NCBI RefSeq assembly: GCF_013373865.1
Contig: NC_050471.1
Coordinates: 12,900,983 to 12,964,982, forward strand
From: Monomorium pharaonis
Lineage: Eukaryota; Arthropoda; Insecta; Hymenoptera; Formicidae
Direction: 5' to 3'
Length of the DNA: 64,000 nucleotides
Within the stretch, counting starts at the first letter, position 1, and every line of letters begins with the position of its first letter. The notes under the pieces were generated by a model that was not told where the DNA came from, did not search any database, and saw only the letters and a list, made by a program, of their open reading frames with translations. This document shows, one piece after another, positions 33,560-46,676 of the stretch. Both the position numbers and the translations under genes were made by a program.

Positions 33560-33997
33560 TGTGTTGTGCATTTCTTTATATTTCCATTACCCGGTTATAT
33601 TTTTTTTTCCATCTCGTTATTTTATAAATTAATTCGGATCGATATGTAGGAAAAAATAATTCTACCAATATAATTTTCTTTCACACATTTATTTGTTATA
33701 TACACTGGCGCAAAAAACGAAACAAAATTTTTGACCGATTTTTAGGCAATTTTCAAAGTGATGCAACTTTGCGAAAAATCATCCAAATTACATGTACTTT
33801 TTTTTTAAATTAAAGGGCAAAGACTACTTTGAGAATCCCTACGCGAAAGTTTGATTTGTTAAGTGCAAACCTTTTGTATCGCATGAAAACCAAACATGTG
33901 TTTTTTAATTGAAAAAAGTAAAAGTTTGTTATCATTTTGCACAAGTTTCTCGTTAAAATTTTGCTAATGTTACGGACAAAAATTTCAAAAACCGATT
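33560..33997. other. AT-rich non-coding stretch, possible mariner-like relic
   Basis: TATACACTGGCGCAAAAAAC at about 33700 resembles the outer end of Tc1/mariner-type non-autonomous elements. I could not find the matching inverted end, so the call is weak. Nothing else is recognised. Confidence 0.25.
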
Positions 33998-36900
33998 TGT
34001 AACGTTCCGTTGAAGACTACTCGATACGGGGGCAGCTTTCGTTCTTTTGTCTAACGGGGCTCTCAATTTATTTGTTTTAGGGCGACCGCAGCACGTCTGC
34101 TTATTTCCCAGGGATACGCCGAGAGCCGGAAGGATCGTTTATCGCGTTTGAGAAAGAAATAAATGAGATGAGAGACAGGTTAAATAAACGTATTTATTAT
34201 TTATCAATCAGTATTAATCTTCATTTATTGAATACATAACCAATATATATATTTTGTGATTATTGGAATGATAGAAATTATGTTAAAGAATGTATATAAA
34301 TAATAAGATAAAATAAAATAAAATAAAGAGTGCGTTGATTACTCAAAATAGTATGTGATAGATCCAAATTATGCATATGAAACAATTAAATAAAGTAATG
34401 AATATAAGTATGTTATTAAATTATTTATGATCAGGTAAGATATGAATTCATTTATTGTTTAAACATTTAATAAAAACAGATCGATTTATGAAATCTAATT
34501 GATTGATTTTATAAACTGGATAAAAATTATTTACTTTATTGATTGAATAAACTTGTGATGAATATTTCTTGTCGTGTTATTAAGTAGGCTGCCAGTTCAG
34601 CCGAATTCTTGACGTCTGAAGAATGGTTAATTATGTTAGTGTTTAAGCGTCTTACCTTGTTTTTGTGAAGTACTATGGAGATGAGGGAAAAGAAAAGATC
34701 TTGATCTTGGTATGATTTGTGGGAATGATATCGGAATGTGTATGGAAGATGAGCGACCTCGAATTAAATATTTAGTTGAAATGATTTGATTTGATTTGAT
34801 TTAGCGAAACGGATTTAAATTTGGCAACTAGTGGTATTGTTTAAATGTGGAGCGACCGTTATGCGGTCACTGTTCGCTCCTTTCACATGGGGGATCATCT
34901 CCGTCAGGCTAATCCTGTACACCCGTCAATACCATAGACAGATGTATGGGATGCACGCGAACTCAACTGCCTTAGTTAGGTGTTGACACATCCAGACTAT
35001 TGCCAAATTAATAAAAGATATTATTAACACGGCGCGGGATCGCTCAGAGAAATAATCATGTAAGGAGGATATATATATATGTGTGTATTTCGTTTAATCG
35101 TTCTTTCAGATTTCGCGTATCAAAATAAAAGAAAATCACTGTCAATCAGGGTTTTGTGAACGTATCTTACGACTCTACTCTCGCTAAGCGGTATCCCACG
35201 TCACATCGGGAGTAAAATAAAAGTAAAAAAAAAGAAGTAGAGTCCGAGAATCCAGCTTGACAGGATATTTATAGTGTAATTGAATTTATAATTTAAGCAT
35301 CGGAATATTGTTATTGTTATTCATTTGATTGTCTGAAAGAACTGCGTTAACGAACCGACGGATCGTACAGGTATTGTCCCGTGCAAAGTAGATATTAGAT
35401 ATCCGCTTGTTTAGCTTTTTATCACCAGGAGTACCCTCAACGGGCTCCAGTCAGCCAATACCACCAGCTGTTGGGTGACTAAACTCGACTTCTTAATTAA
35501 GGAGCCGACGCACAAGACGGTGATCCGTATCAGACGTGTCGCGGTAGACGCGTAATTATTTATAGATTTCAAGAATATAGAGGGATATGAGATTAAATTA
35601 TTCGTTGAAAGTTAGAAGGATGCGATCGTATTTTATAATTTTTATTTATTCAGGTAACAATGCTGGAGATCGCATAAAGGTTTAAGGAGTGTGGAAGTAC
35701 TTCAGTTAAATTTCTATATCTAAATTAGTATAATAAGCGGGGTTATAATTGGCAATAATAAAACATGTATAAATGAAAATCAATTATTGTATCAAATATA
35801 TATATGTGCATTTAATTCAGTTGGGTCTCGAATGCGTTATGAAATCAAGTAAATTGCATGTGAACTTTGAATAATTATTATATTATTTCATGTAAATTAT
35901 TAGAATCAGTGATTTGAATATTATTTATTATATCTGGCACAAAGTAACGTAGAATGTTATGATAATGGTTAAATTAGAGATGTACAAGTTGAATATTAAA
36001 TAGAAATAGAGTAGATATCAAAATATTGAATCATGGATAAAATTGCATTGAATAAAATTAAATCGAATTGGATAGTAGTATGGATTGTATTTAATCAAAG
36101 TGAAATATCAGATTTGCTGCATTAAATTGAATTGTGAATTAAATCGGATCGTAAATTAAATTGCATTAAAATGAATTAAATCAAGTTCAGTGGTGAGTTA
36201 TTTGTAGTATTGAAATTTAAATTAAATCAAATTAAATCGGGATATCAATGCACATTAACATAGATTAAATTAAATCAGATTGCAGGATATGTTACATAAA
36301 AATAAAATAAATCAGAGTATCAGTATATTAAAATATCGGTGTATCAGAAATAAAATGTTCATGCGTCAATCAGTATATCAATAAATGTCAAATAAAATGT
36401 CAATGTATCAACCAAGCTGTATTAAATTGAATTAATTATAATTTGAATTAAAGTCAATTATATTAAATTAAATAAAAATCAAAATGTCAATTGAATAGTA
36501 TCAAATTAGAATTAAATTATCAAAGTCGCAAATTAAATTGAATTAAATTAAATTAAATCGTGATTAAATAATATTAAAATTGAATTAAATTGAATTAAAT
36601 TTCCAAACGGCAGACTGGGGTAATATTGTATCAGAATCTGTTCAGTCGTTGAATTATTAAGTATTTAATTATTAAAATAATTTAAAATAATTTAGAATGA
36701 TGGTCCAAAAGTGATTACGCGCGGCAGAGTGTTCACTTGTAGAGATTGATGACAGCTTGATTGAGATTATATAAATCAGATAAATAAAATTAATTTAAGT
36801 TACTCACCAAAAGGTCTTCGGGGATATATGAATTATTGAGGCTGGATCCCCTTATAGTTTTATAAGTCTTTATTTTTTTCAGTTACAATGTTCCTTCTAC

Positions 36901-39698
36901 AGTCGACAAAATGGCGGATGCTTCTTAAGATGGCAGATATGCGGTACAGTGTTGAAGTTCAGTGCGCAATGTGAACACTCCGAGAAACGTGGTGTTGTTA
37001 CTTGAAAAGACCGGCGCGCAATGCTGATCCGCCGCGGCGCTCGCTTTTATATTGTTCGAGTTTGTAGGCCGCGGGGTGTGGTACGAAGTAGGAGTTGCAT
37101 CATTCTCGCTTCTAATTTCAAAGGGTGCCGCGGAATGTCGGCATAATTTTACAAAGGATGTACTTGCATCGGATGTTTAGTCTTTCGAGATACAGAAAAA
37201 TATCATATTACTTTTTGATCAAACAATTTCGCAAGTGACTCACGATGACTCATACCCGAGCGTGAGAATGGAATTTATGCATCTTATGCATATAAAATAT
37301 TCATTCAAATATTATAACTGTGAAATAAATTATTAATTAATGTTTCTACGACTCGTACGCTTGCGGAGGTTTTATACAATAATATTTCTTTCGTTGTAAA
37401 GCTTAGTTTTTGCAAAATTTAATTGTTAATAGACGCTACGCATTAATTATTTGATATTTAACGAAATTAATTATTTATAATACTTATTTGTTGAGATAAT
37501 GACTCTATATGGTAATATTAATTGATACAAATAGATTTTATATTATTTAGAGTTCTGTTTTATTAAGATTAATTATTAACTGAGTCTGAATAATTGAATA
37601 TGCGTACATAGGTATGTTTTATCAATAAACTAATTGTTAATTAACATTTTTCTTTGTGGTAACAATTTTTACGTATAGTAGTAGTGGTTCTCAAACGATA
37701 TATGTAACTTTTATATTTTTTAAACCTTCGCAAGTGTTATTAATGAATATTTAGTTGCGCGTAATATTTCATTATTCAAGCGTTATAATATTTGCACATA
37801 TTTTAAATAGGGGTTCCCATCTATTACAGTGGTGATCACCTTAGTGATTCGCCGCTCTTGAATTTTAGCACTTGTAATAATTTCGATGAGCTAACCTTGA
37901 AGGCTTTAGACGTTTGCAATTAATATCGTCAGTGAATATTCTATCTTAAGTAATATTTCATCGCTGGTGCATATGTGAATTTTATAATAATTTTACATTC
38001 TTCTTATAGAGGTTCGCATTCATTACAGTGATGGTCAGCCATCTTGTGTACACTGCAGTAGCTTCAGTGACATGGCCTTGGGACTTTATTTATTAATTAT
38101 GCACTTGCAAAAGCCTTAATAATTACTTCTTTAATCAAAATCGATTGTTAACTAGCTTTATGAATAAATGATAATTGCAAAATTATGTAGTTAATAAAGA
38201 TTATTTATTTATAATTAAATTATTGTTCGTATATATAATATTCTATTTGTTAATTAGTATTTATGCAAAAAGGTGATTGTTAATTAATATTTATGTTTGG
38301 AATAATAATCTAAAATTGATATTAATAATTATTTAATTGTTTATACCATTTTATATATTATTTAGGCTTCTACAATGGTCTTATGAATATTCTACTGTTA
38401 ATAATATTTCATGATAGTGATGCAACGATTTTATATTCACCTTCACAAGGGTGCTCATGTATCATGACGGTTCTCAAGGTGAGAGACTTGTGTTTCAAGG
38501 CCTATAGTACTTATAAAGGTCTTTTGGCAGTCGTCCTTGACACTTTAAAAATTTATATCTCGTGAACGGTAAGAGATTAAGAGATGGGGTTTGGATCATC
38601 TTGTAGAGGACCTCGAGGACTATGTTTGGTCGAATTTTGATCCTTCCGAAAAATCGGGGTGGGGGTAAAAATTGAAGTTTTTAAAAGAACATCATTTACG
38701 GTCGAATCAGGTAAAACGGAGCGTTTTGGCAAGTTTTCGGTTTTTGGGTAAAAAATGGGAAATTTGTCCCAAAAAATAATTGTTTTTTCCAAATTTTTGG
38801 AAACATGATTTTTAGTATAAACAAAGTCTGCGACGTTTCTTGGAATTAATTTGGCAACTCTACCTCTTATGGTTCTCGAGATATTGGCAAAAGTTTTCGG
38901 GAATTCTTGGAATTACAGCAGCATTTCCAGGAATTTATGATGGCTGTGTATGACGGGTCTATCATTCGGTAGGCGCTTGTAACAAATGGTAAGTATACCA
39001 TTGTCGGTAATTAGGGAATGGTAATTGATGGTAAGTGCAGGTAAGTTATCGACAGTTGGCCCTCTATTGGCAAAGTATACAAGCTAATGGTAAGTTTTTA
39101 ATAGTGGAGGTATCCCGTTGGTCGGTAACTTATAAGATTTTAGTATTTTAATTTAATTTAAAGAATTTTTATAATAAAATGAACGATTATTGATGCAATT
39201 CCTTTACAATATTAAATTTAGGTGTCGACCATAAGGTGTATGATTAATTTAATTGAATAATTCGATATTCAATGTAGATTTGGTAATTAACTATTATCAT
39301 TATGATTTCGAACGATTGTAACCTTAAAGAATATAACATTTTATATGATCTTAATGATTAATATAGATAAAATAGTCGTTCAAAAGTTATGAACGTTAGA
39401 GAATATAATAATATAAGTATTAACTGGTTAATATAGAGATAGTATATGATTATTAAAATAATAATAAAATGCAAGAATATATAATATGAGTAATAATATG
39501 AATAATAAGTGAATTATGTAATATAAAATTAACTGAATAATTAAGATAATTGGATAAGAATATAATATAAGTGTAATAAATGAATAGTAATATAAAATTG
39601 ATTAAAATATAATTGAATATATGAATAGATATACGAATAAAGAAAATTCATAAAGCAAATAATTAATAAAAATTGAAAAATTTACACGGGATGTGACA
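33998..39698 (-). mobile_element. Diverged relative of the long-inverted-repeat element (one arm)
   Basis: The left end is an LTR-like head (TGTAACGTTCCG, 33998-34200) related to 22399-22700. The right end, AAATTTACACGGGATGTGACA, matches the end of the 22951-29820 element. In reverse orientation it carries the promoter region (36880-37150: GACAAAATGGCGG, TATAAAA, CCGCCGCGGCG and GCCGCGGGGTG), GC island A (35345-35535) and AAGGTAAGACGC (about 34652). Only one arm is present. No ORF is supported. The flanks (GATT and CTAA) give no target duplication. Confidence 0.6.
37045..37051 (-). promoter_or_regulatory. TATA box of the relative element
   Basis: The minus strand reads CAATATAAAAGCGAGCGCC, followed by GCATTGCGCGCC about 30 bp on, the same layout as the promoter in 22951-29820. 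Confidence 0.45.
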
Positions 39699-40002
39699 CT
39701 AATATTAATTTAGATCCTTAAAGTTCATTCTTTTCTAAGCAATTTAAAAAAAATACATGTCGATACGATGTTTTTTGTTGATTGTACGCGAGTTTAAAAT
39801 TTGCACTGCATTTTAAGGTATTTTAGCGAATAAATACGGTATTTTTTTAATATCATGAATTTTGAGTATCAATATGATATTGCACATTGATTTTATTCGT
39901 GTTGAACTCAATCATACCGCTGTTATCAAAGTGACCCGATCTGCACTACGTGGAGAATGACGATCGGATTTTGTACATAGTATCCATATTTATCCATAGT
40001 AT
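39699..40002. other. AT-rich sequence, nothing recognised
   Basis: No ORF, repeat or signal that I can support. Confidence 0.6.
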
Positions 40003-40434
40003 GTTACACTCTTTGTAATAACACTGAAAAATATTCCCTCTTGATGTAACGATTTCACGATAGCTTAGGTGCGATGCTACGATAATTATGCTTAAAAATT
40101 AATGTTTAATATCATGTATTGTTAATACAACGAAGGATTTTCTTTTATAACCATAGAAAACTTACAGTTTCTTCTACCTTTAATTGCATTATTAATTACG
40201 ACAGATTTTCAGTGACTTATAATGTATTAACGATAGAAGAAACTCGAAGTTCTCTATCATATACAAGAGAAAATCCTTTGTAGTTAACCATACTAACGAT
40301 ACTTGACATAACATTGATCTCTGATTACCTATAATTACCGTAGAAGTCGCATCGAATAATTTATCCTGAAGTCCTTAGATCAAACGTGAATATTTTTCTA
40401 TCGTGTTATTTTACAAAGAGTGTATATTAGGGAT
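40003..40434. mobile_element. Foldback MITE, ~430 bp
   Basis: Left GTTACACTCTTTGTAATAACA pairs with right TTATTTTACAAAGAGTGTA, and pairing continues inward: GATGCTACGATAATTA with CCGTAGAAGTCGCATC, and GAAGGATTTTCTTTTATA with ACAAGAGAAAATCCTTT. Non-coding. The imperfect pairing shows an old insertion. Confidence 0.65.
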
Positions 40435-41078
40435 AGTATTTCGTGCATTTTGTAATTTTCTAATAAGATGGTTACGAAAGGAGAATGTATAAAGAATCAA
40501 TCGTGATAAATCTTCGTTAATTGAATATTCCATAAAAAACGATAAGAGAATTTGATGCGGCAAATATTATATTATTTGCAGGATTCATACGTTTCCATCG
40601 CTTTCTCTCTTTTGACTTTCTTATTTACAGAAGTTTATTACGATTTAAATTTGTCATATTTTTATTAATAATTTATAATCTTGTCATGTAATCGCGAGTA
40701 TGCGTAGCAGCCATCGACGCGAGCTTAGGCGCGGTGCGGCGAGACGTGGGAACGGCGACGACGCCACGCTTCTCCTTCTTCCCCCCGCCGCCGCCGGCAG
40801 CCAATGCTTGAGACAGTAGGCCGTGCTATGGCTCGAGCGGCTCGAGCCCTTCCTTCGGCGCGCAAGGCGCGCTCTCATTCGCATAAATTAAAAAATTTAT
40901 ATCTTGATTATTGATAGACCTAACCAAGACTATATTGGATTTTTATGTTCATCTCGATCCCGTCTATCTTTCCATGAAGTATTGCACACCAGATTTGGGA
41001 CACCCTGTATATATTTTATAATATGTTAAAAAGTAAAATATTACTGTCTTGTTTATACATGTACTTTCGCATACATGA
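40435..41078. other. Non-coding: AT-rich, then a GC-rich block (40690-40880), then a TE-tail-like end
   Basis: 40690-40880 is a GC- and CpG-rich island with no coding frame I trust. At about 40990-41010 the text GGGACACCCTGTATATA resembles the end of common insect mariner-type repeats; a similar ACACACCCTGTATTCTC lies at 24388. Otherwise nothing is recognised. Confidence 0.35.
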
Positions 41079-41189
41079 ACACTACGCTTCAATGATTTGT
41101 TCCATTTCCTTAGCGAGTTTACATAGGATATGTAACATATCCTATATAAACTCGCTAGAGAAATGGAACAAATTATTGAAGCGTAGTGT
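41079..41189. repeat. Near-perfect 111 bp palindrome
   Basis: ACACTACGCTTCAATGATTT and ATTTCCTTAGCGAGTTTA on the left pair with TAAACTCGCTAGAGAAAT and AAATTATTGAAGCGTAGTGT on the right around a short centre. It could extrude as a cruciform or fold as a long RNA hairpin. Probably a tiny foldback element. Confidence 0.8.
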
Positions 41190-41191
41190 AC

Positions 41192-41323
41192 CTGCCCGGT
41201 AATGATTTAATCCCTGAAATGAGATGAGAGCAGTGATATCCAATATGAACAAGGATTCTTGTAGCACCGCCAACTAACAGTATGTTCTCCCGTTACCTCA
41301 AGGAACGAATCATTGTCGGGCAG
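41192..41323. mobile_element. 132 bp MITE with CTGCCCGG ends
   Basis: Terminal inverted repeats CTGCCCGGTAATGATT and AATCATTGTCGGGCAG, with TA on both sides one base out. Non-coding. It abuts the palindrome on its left. Confidence 0.6.
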
Positions 41324-42881
41324 TATATTATGTATGTACATATAACCTAACATAATTTTATAATTTAATAAAAATAAAAAATAAAGGTTTTACATATTTG
41401 ATTTAACATAAATTTATATTTGATTTAACATAAAATAAACGAAATACTTGTAACGTTCAATAATAAAATAATACATTTATAGGTATTTTAAGTATCTGTT
41501 GTAAGATATTGTACACTGAGCTCTTCTCGTAAGGATGATAGTGTTATATTTATATTTTGCAATTGTTGTACTATATCTTTATGAATACATAATTCTTCTT
41601 TTTTTAATTTCAATTTTTCTCGTTTTATTTCTAAAAATTGCAATTTCATATTTTCTGATGCAGACGTTTTATTTTCTAGTAAAGTCATTGCGCTCATCAT
41701 AACATTTGATTTCTTGGTGTCTATAAACAAGTATTATATAAGAAATAATAAATATATATGTCAAATCTTTTCACGTGAGTAAAATAACAAAACGTAAATA
41801 TTCTGATTGAAAATTCTGGTCTTTAAAATTTATAAAGATTTAAATCATGATTACCTTCAGAGTACTTTGCAGTCATTTTGCTTTTATATTTCGTGCTGTC
41901 TAATGGAGTCATCTGACTATCTTTGTCCTGTTGATTAATGTAAGAGATAATGCAATTAATTTATCATATCAAATATATCTAAAGAAATAACTATATTATC
42001 TATGGAAAATATTTTTTGATTAAAAATGTTTTATTTATATTTTTTAATACATATGTTCTATACTACGTAAAATACTTTTTCATTAAAAATATGTTCTTTA
42101 CATACCAGTAAATTTTCCTTGTTTTCATAAATATTCTGCATATTGTCATCCACGGAAGGAATCAAAATTTTACGTTTTTTTGTTTTAGGTTGCTTTTTGT
42201 CCATAACAAGAGATTGCATTCTCTGGGTTTGTGACATACTATGTAACATCATGTCATCAGAAGAGTCACTTAAAACTATTTTATATATGTTACTTTCATC
42301 TTCAACATATGGTAAAGTTGGCGAATAACGCGGAATTAAATTTTCTTTCATTTCTTTATCTTTTTGAACAGAAGAAAAAGAATAATACTGTTTTGAATCT
42401 CCTTCAAATTTTCTTTCTTTTAATATCTTTTCTTCTTGCACGGGTGACGAACTCGACGAATGATATTGATCTTTTGAATTATTGCTTCTTGATTTTTCAT
42501 ATTCGAATCCACCTTCACATATATTAGTTAAACCAGATGCATCTGGTGTCAAGAAATCTGTCAAAGCATTCTCTACAGCAGTTAACGACAGATTTTTTGG
42601 CGATCCGCCACCCGTTCCCATCGTGTATACCTTATATTTTGCAACCTTCTTTAATGTATTGCTTTTCCAATCTCTCCAGGTCTATTCGAATAAAATATGT
42701 ATACAGTACGTGAGTAACACACAATTACCTAAATAAAATGTGTTATACTTTATATAAAATTGAAACAAATTAATAATACATTTACCTTGGCCCATTCTTT
42801 TGACGATTTGCTTGGTCCACAACCTGACATATTTAATTTCGTTGTTAATTGTTCTCATAGTTCATCCTGCAACATTTGTAT

Positions 42882-42983
<102 letters not shown>

Positions 42984-43065
42984 GGACGTAATGAAACATA
43001 TGTAAAGTATGTATACTTATAAAAAACATCATATTTATTACACACTTAAGGTTATTCTATATATT

Positions 43066-43169
43066 CCAAAACGTCTTCTCCAAGGAAAATTTTACTCGAA
43101 ATATATAGCACATGTAACGTATCTTATATTATATCGAGTAAAATTTCTTCCTCGGAGAGGACGTTTTGG
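43066..43169. mobile_element. 104 bp foldback MITE in the Myb-like gene's first intron
   Basis: CCAAAACGTCTTCTCCAAGG and AAAATTTTACTCGA pair with TCGAGTAAAATTTCTTCCTC and GGAGAGGACGTTTTGG. Non-coding. It starts 22 bp downstream of the exon 1 donor. Confidence 0.75.
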
Positions 43170-43299
43170 GATGTAACCCAAATATACTTACAATTTTTCG
43201 TTTATTCTCACTATTGTATCTCAATCGTCCTCGTCCAAAATTTGGATACTTATACATAAAGGATAACATTATTTCCTTTTGTTTTTCGGTCACGTTCAT

Positions 43300-44329
43300 A
43301 ATTATTTATTCTTTATTACAAAACCAAAGCGTACCGAATTTAATAAGTTTCATCTAACATGTCTCGTCATTGAAAAGAAGAAATGTTACAAAGGAAACTT
43401 ATAATATAAAACTTCCTAGAAAACAATTCATATTTTGCGAGTAATACTCCCGTGAGCGCATGAAGATGTCACATTTTCACTATATTCATAGCCAATCGCA
43501 TGCATTCTTTCACGTGAAATGGAACTACGAAAGGTGAGGAAAGTCGACAAAGATACACAATCGATGCCCTGATTACAACTGACTTGTAGTTTACATAAAA
43601 ATTTATACTGATAAGCGGTGACCGGCAGGTATTTGTTTATATCAAGTTACAACTAGCATATAGTTTACAAAAAATGTTTATATTGATAAGTGGCGACACC
43701 CGCACCCCGGGTCATACCCCTCCCCGCAATACCCCCCTGCCCCTCACCCCCTTCCTCGGAGTCCCGCAGTTAGAACCATCTTCTTATTCCTATTGTTCTC
43801 ATTAGATATCACGGATCGCACGCCGAATAATCGCACTGGTCTGTAAGAACCCTAATCGTGCTTGTTTCCTTTTTTTACTCAAATTTTGGTAAACTATATA
43901 CTGCATATCTAAATGTAAATATATACATATATGTATGTATAAATATGTGTGCATGTGTGTTTTACTAAATTATCCGGCGGCACCCGCGCGTGATGACACG
44001 CAAAAAAAGCATTTAGACATGGCGGTCTCATCGGAGTGGAGCTGAATGCGTTCGGTACGCCGAACCGACCAAAGCGCGCAACGGTGTGTGAGTGTGTAAA
44101 AGTGTGCTCGGGCTCAGAATCGCTTCATATTTTATCTCCTACTTCTCCATCATGTCGCCGCATACCGGCTCCACCAACAGTCTTGTTATGCACGTGACGT
44201 GTTTTTTGTGTTCGTACACTGTTAGGGCGCCTGAATTAGTCAGGTTAGCACTGAACTTTTCCCAAAACAACAGCGTGTGGTAAGACGTTTCATGTTACAA
44301 CATGCGAAATTGTCATACAACATGTCGCA
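43300..44329. other. Upstream non-coding region of the Myb-like gene
   Basis: Contains two related ~75 bp stretches (TAGTTTACATAAAAATTTAT at about 43590 and TAGTTTACAAAAAATGTTTA at about 43662), a C-rich run at 43700-43760, and a GC-richer part at 43970-44240. No convincing ORF. It may hold the gene's promoter. Confidence 0.35.
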
Positions 44330-44768
44330 CATTTAAATACGTGATACATCTATATAGATGATACTGGTAAGATTATCAAAACTAGATGCGTTTAATTAAA
44401 AGGTATTGATAAAATTATTAATATCTGAAGCGTCTATTTAGACGGGACTGATAAAATTATAATATCTGAAGCGTCTATTTAGACGATACTAATAAAATTA
44501 TTACTTGAAGCGTCTATTTAGATGGTACTAGAAAATTTTATAATACCATATAGCATCTATTTAGACAACATTGGTAAAATTTATAATACTTGAAGTGTCT
44601 ATTTAGATGGAAAATTTTATAATACCATATGCAATCTATTTAGACGGCACTGGGAAAATTAATAATTCCTGAAGCGTCTATTTAGATGGAACTGGACAAA
44701 ATGTTTATACCAGATGCATCCATTTAGAAGGCACTGGAAAAATTATGAATTTCTGAAGCGTCTATTTA
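44330..44768. repeat. ~47 bp minisatellite, left part
   Basis: About nine units of the type GAAGCGTCTATTTAGACGGTACTGATAAAATTAATAAT with variation. It is cut at 44768 by the Harbinger element and continues at 63734. Confidence 0.85.
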
Positions 44769-45020
44769 GGTTGCGTTCCGAAATTTACTGCCAGTACTGC
44801 GAGCATGACGTCATAGGAGTACGCTCACACAAGCGTTCCGTAATTGATGGTAGTGTTTTCAATATGTTCTTCATAGTAATAATAGAACGCATTAGCAGTA
44901 AATGCCATGTTAAACACATCTATTATCTGCATTATCGCATCTGATCGCATCAGTACATCAATTGTAATAAACATAAATACAATACATGATGTATTATTAA
45001 ATAAAATAACAAAGTTTTTA

Positions 45021-46676
45021 ATGGAATCGGAGAGTGATTCTTCGGACGAAGACAGTATAGTATTAATAAATTTATGTAAAAAACGTTTGTGGTTACGTGC
45101 ACGTTGCCAAACTTATGTGGAAAACGTGATTCCATTATATTCGGATAAAGAATTCCAGATGCATTTTAGGTAAGTACATAAAAAATATTAAAAAATTTTT
45201 GTAGATGTAAGTATAAAAATTAAATAAAGATAGTATATTATTAATAGATGAGCGATGCTTTCTACTGTACTTTGCCACAATATTAATTATTTTGAAGTTC
45301 ATTTTATTGTTAATATGAAAAAGATATTTAAATATTATTTGTTAATATAGAATGAAACGAAGTACTTTTAATTATTTGTTAGAATTAATAAAATCAGACC
45401 TACGCAAACAAGATGGATTTGGACGAAACACTATATCACCTGAAAAGCAATTACTAATTGCCATTTGGATGATGGCTACACCAAATTCCTACAGGTAATA
45501 AAATGATATATAAATAAATTATACAATTATAATTGTCATTTTTTAAAATTTGAAATAATCGTACGTTTCAGATGTGTTTCAGATAGATTTGATGTAGGAA
45601 AAGCCACAACGTGGCGAAGTGTACAAAGAGTCATTAATGCTTTATACGCAAGAGTAGGAACTTTTATTTGTTGGCCAAATGCACAAGAAGCAGAAAAAAC
45701 AATAAATACAATAAAAAATAAATATAATTTCCCAAGAGTTATTGGCGCAATTGATGGAACACACATTAAAATTACTGCACCGAAACATAATAGTGAATCA
45801 TATGTAAATTGCAAAGGATATCACTCAATTCAACTGCAAGTAAGTTACTAAAGTAATTTGTAGTACTTAACCCACACAACACATGGACACGATCACAACA
45901 TAAATCGGATATCCGAAACGGGCCCTAAGGACATCCAATAGATATCTCGGGTACATCTTGTGGATGTACAAAGGATGTCCATGTGTTGTGTGGGAAGTAA
46001 TTAAATGCTACAAATGTGCATTTAATAATTAAAATTAGTAATGTAATATAGCATTTAAATTAGTGTATGATTTTTGAGGGAATTAAACCTCATTGTGAAC
46101 AGATGTTATATGCATTTATATGTAACATTGTTTCAGGTCATTTGTGACGCAAATCTGAAATTTATCCATTGTTATGCAGGTCAAGTTGGATCTGTACATG
46201 ACATGCGTGTGTACAGATTATCGCACTTTGAAAATATGTGTAATGAAACACATTTTCCGAATGATAGTCACTTAATAGGCGACGCAGCATATTCTCTGTC
46301 AAACAATCTTATGGTGCCATTTAAAGATAATGGCCATTTGACAGAAAGAGAAATTAATTTTAATCAACGTCTATCTTCCGCTAGAATAATGGTTGAAAGA
46401 TCATTAGATTTATTAAAAGGCCGTTTTCACAGTATGTTGGATACACTTCTAATGCAAAGGACAGATCTAATCCCTAAGTACATAATTGCTTGTTGCATTC
46501 TACACAGTATCTGCCTGTTGCAAGATGATATGATTGACGTACTTATAATCATTAATAAACCTGACATACAACATCGAGAAATGTTGCAAAATAATGATGT
46601 GCGGAGGGATGCTATCGAAAAGGGAAATGCTATTATGTATTCTTTACCATGTAATGTTTTTACATATTATACATAA
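45021..46676 (+). CDS. PIF/Harbinger transposase (DDE), four exons
   Basis: Exons 45021-45169, 45351-45494, 45572-45839 and 46137-46676, all with GT/AG borders and matching phases, give about 366 residues, typical for the family. Domains in order: an acidic N-terminus (SESDSSDEDS), a helix-turn-helix-like segment in exon 2 (SPEKQLLIAIWMMATPNSYR), then the DDE nuclease. Catalytic residues are visible: first Asp in GAIDGTHIKI, second Asp in GSVHDMRVYR, Glu in ARIMVERSLDLLKGRF, with GDAAYSL between. The expected role is to cut and paste the element at TTA/TAA targets together with a companion DNA-binding protein. No stop or frameshift was seen, so the coding sequence may be intact. A 124 bp MITE sits in intron 3. 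The ATG chosen begins the acidic segment; the frame is open further upstream. Confidence 0.88.
45871..45994. mobile_element. 124 bp MITE (CCCACACAACACATGGACA ends) in transposase intron 3
   Basis: Terminal inverted repeats CCCACACAACACATGGACA and TGTCCATGTGTTGTGTGGG with internal GGATATCC and GGACATCC motifs. The style matches the larger element at 53005-58418. Confidence 0.75.

Noticed and set aside
38577..38792. 71-codon minus-strand ORF with a charged sequence
   Set aside because: Lies inside the arm of the relative element, with no homologue in the matching place of 22951-29820.
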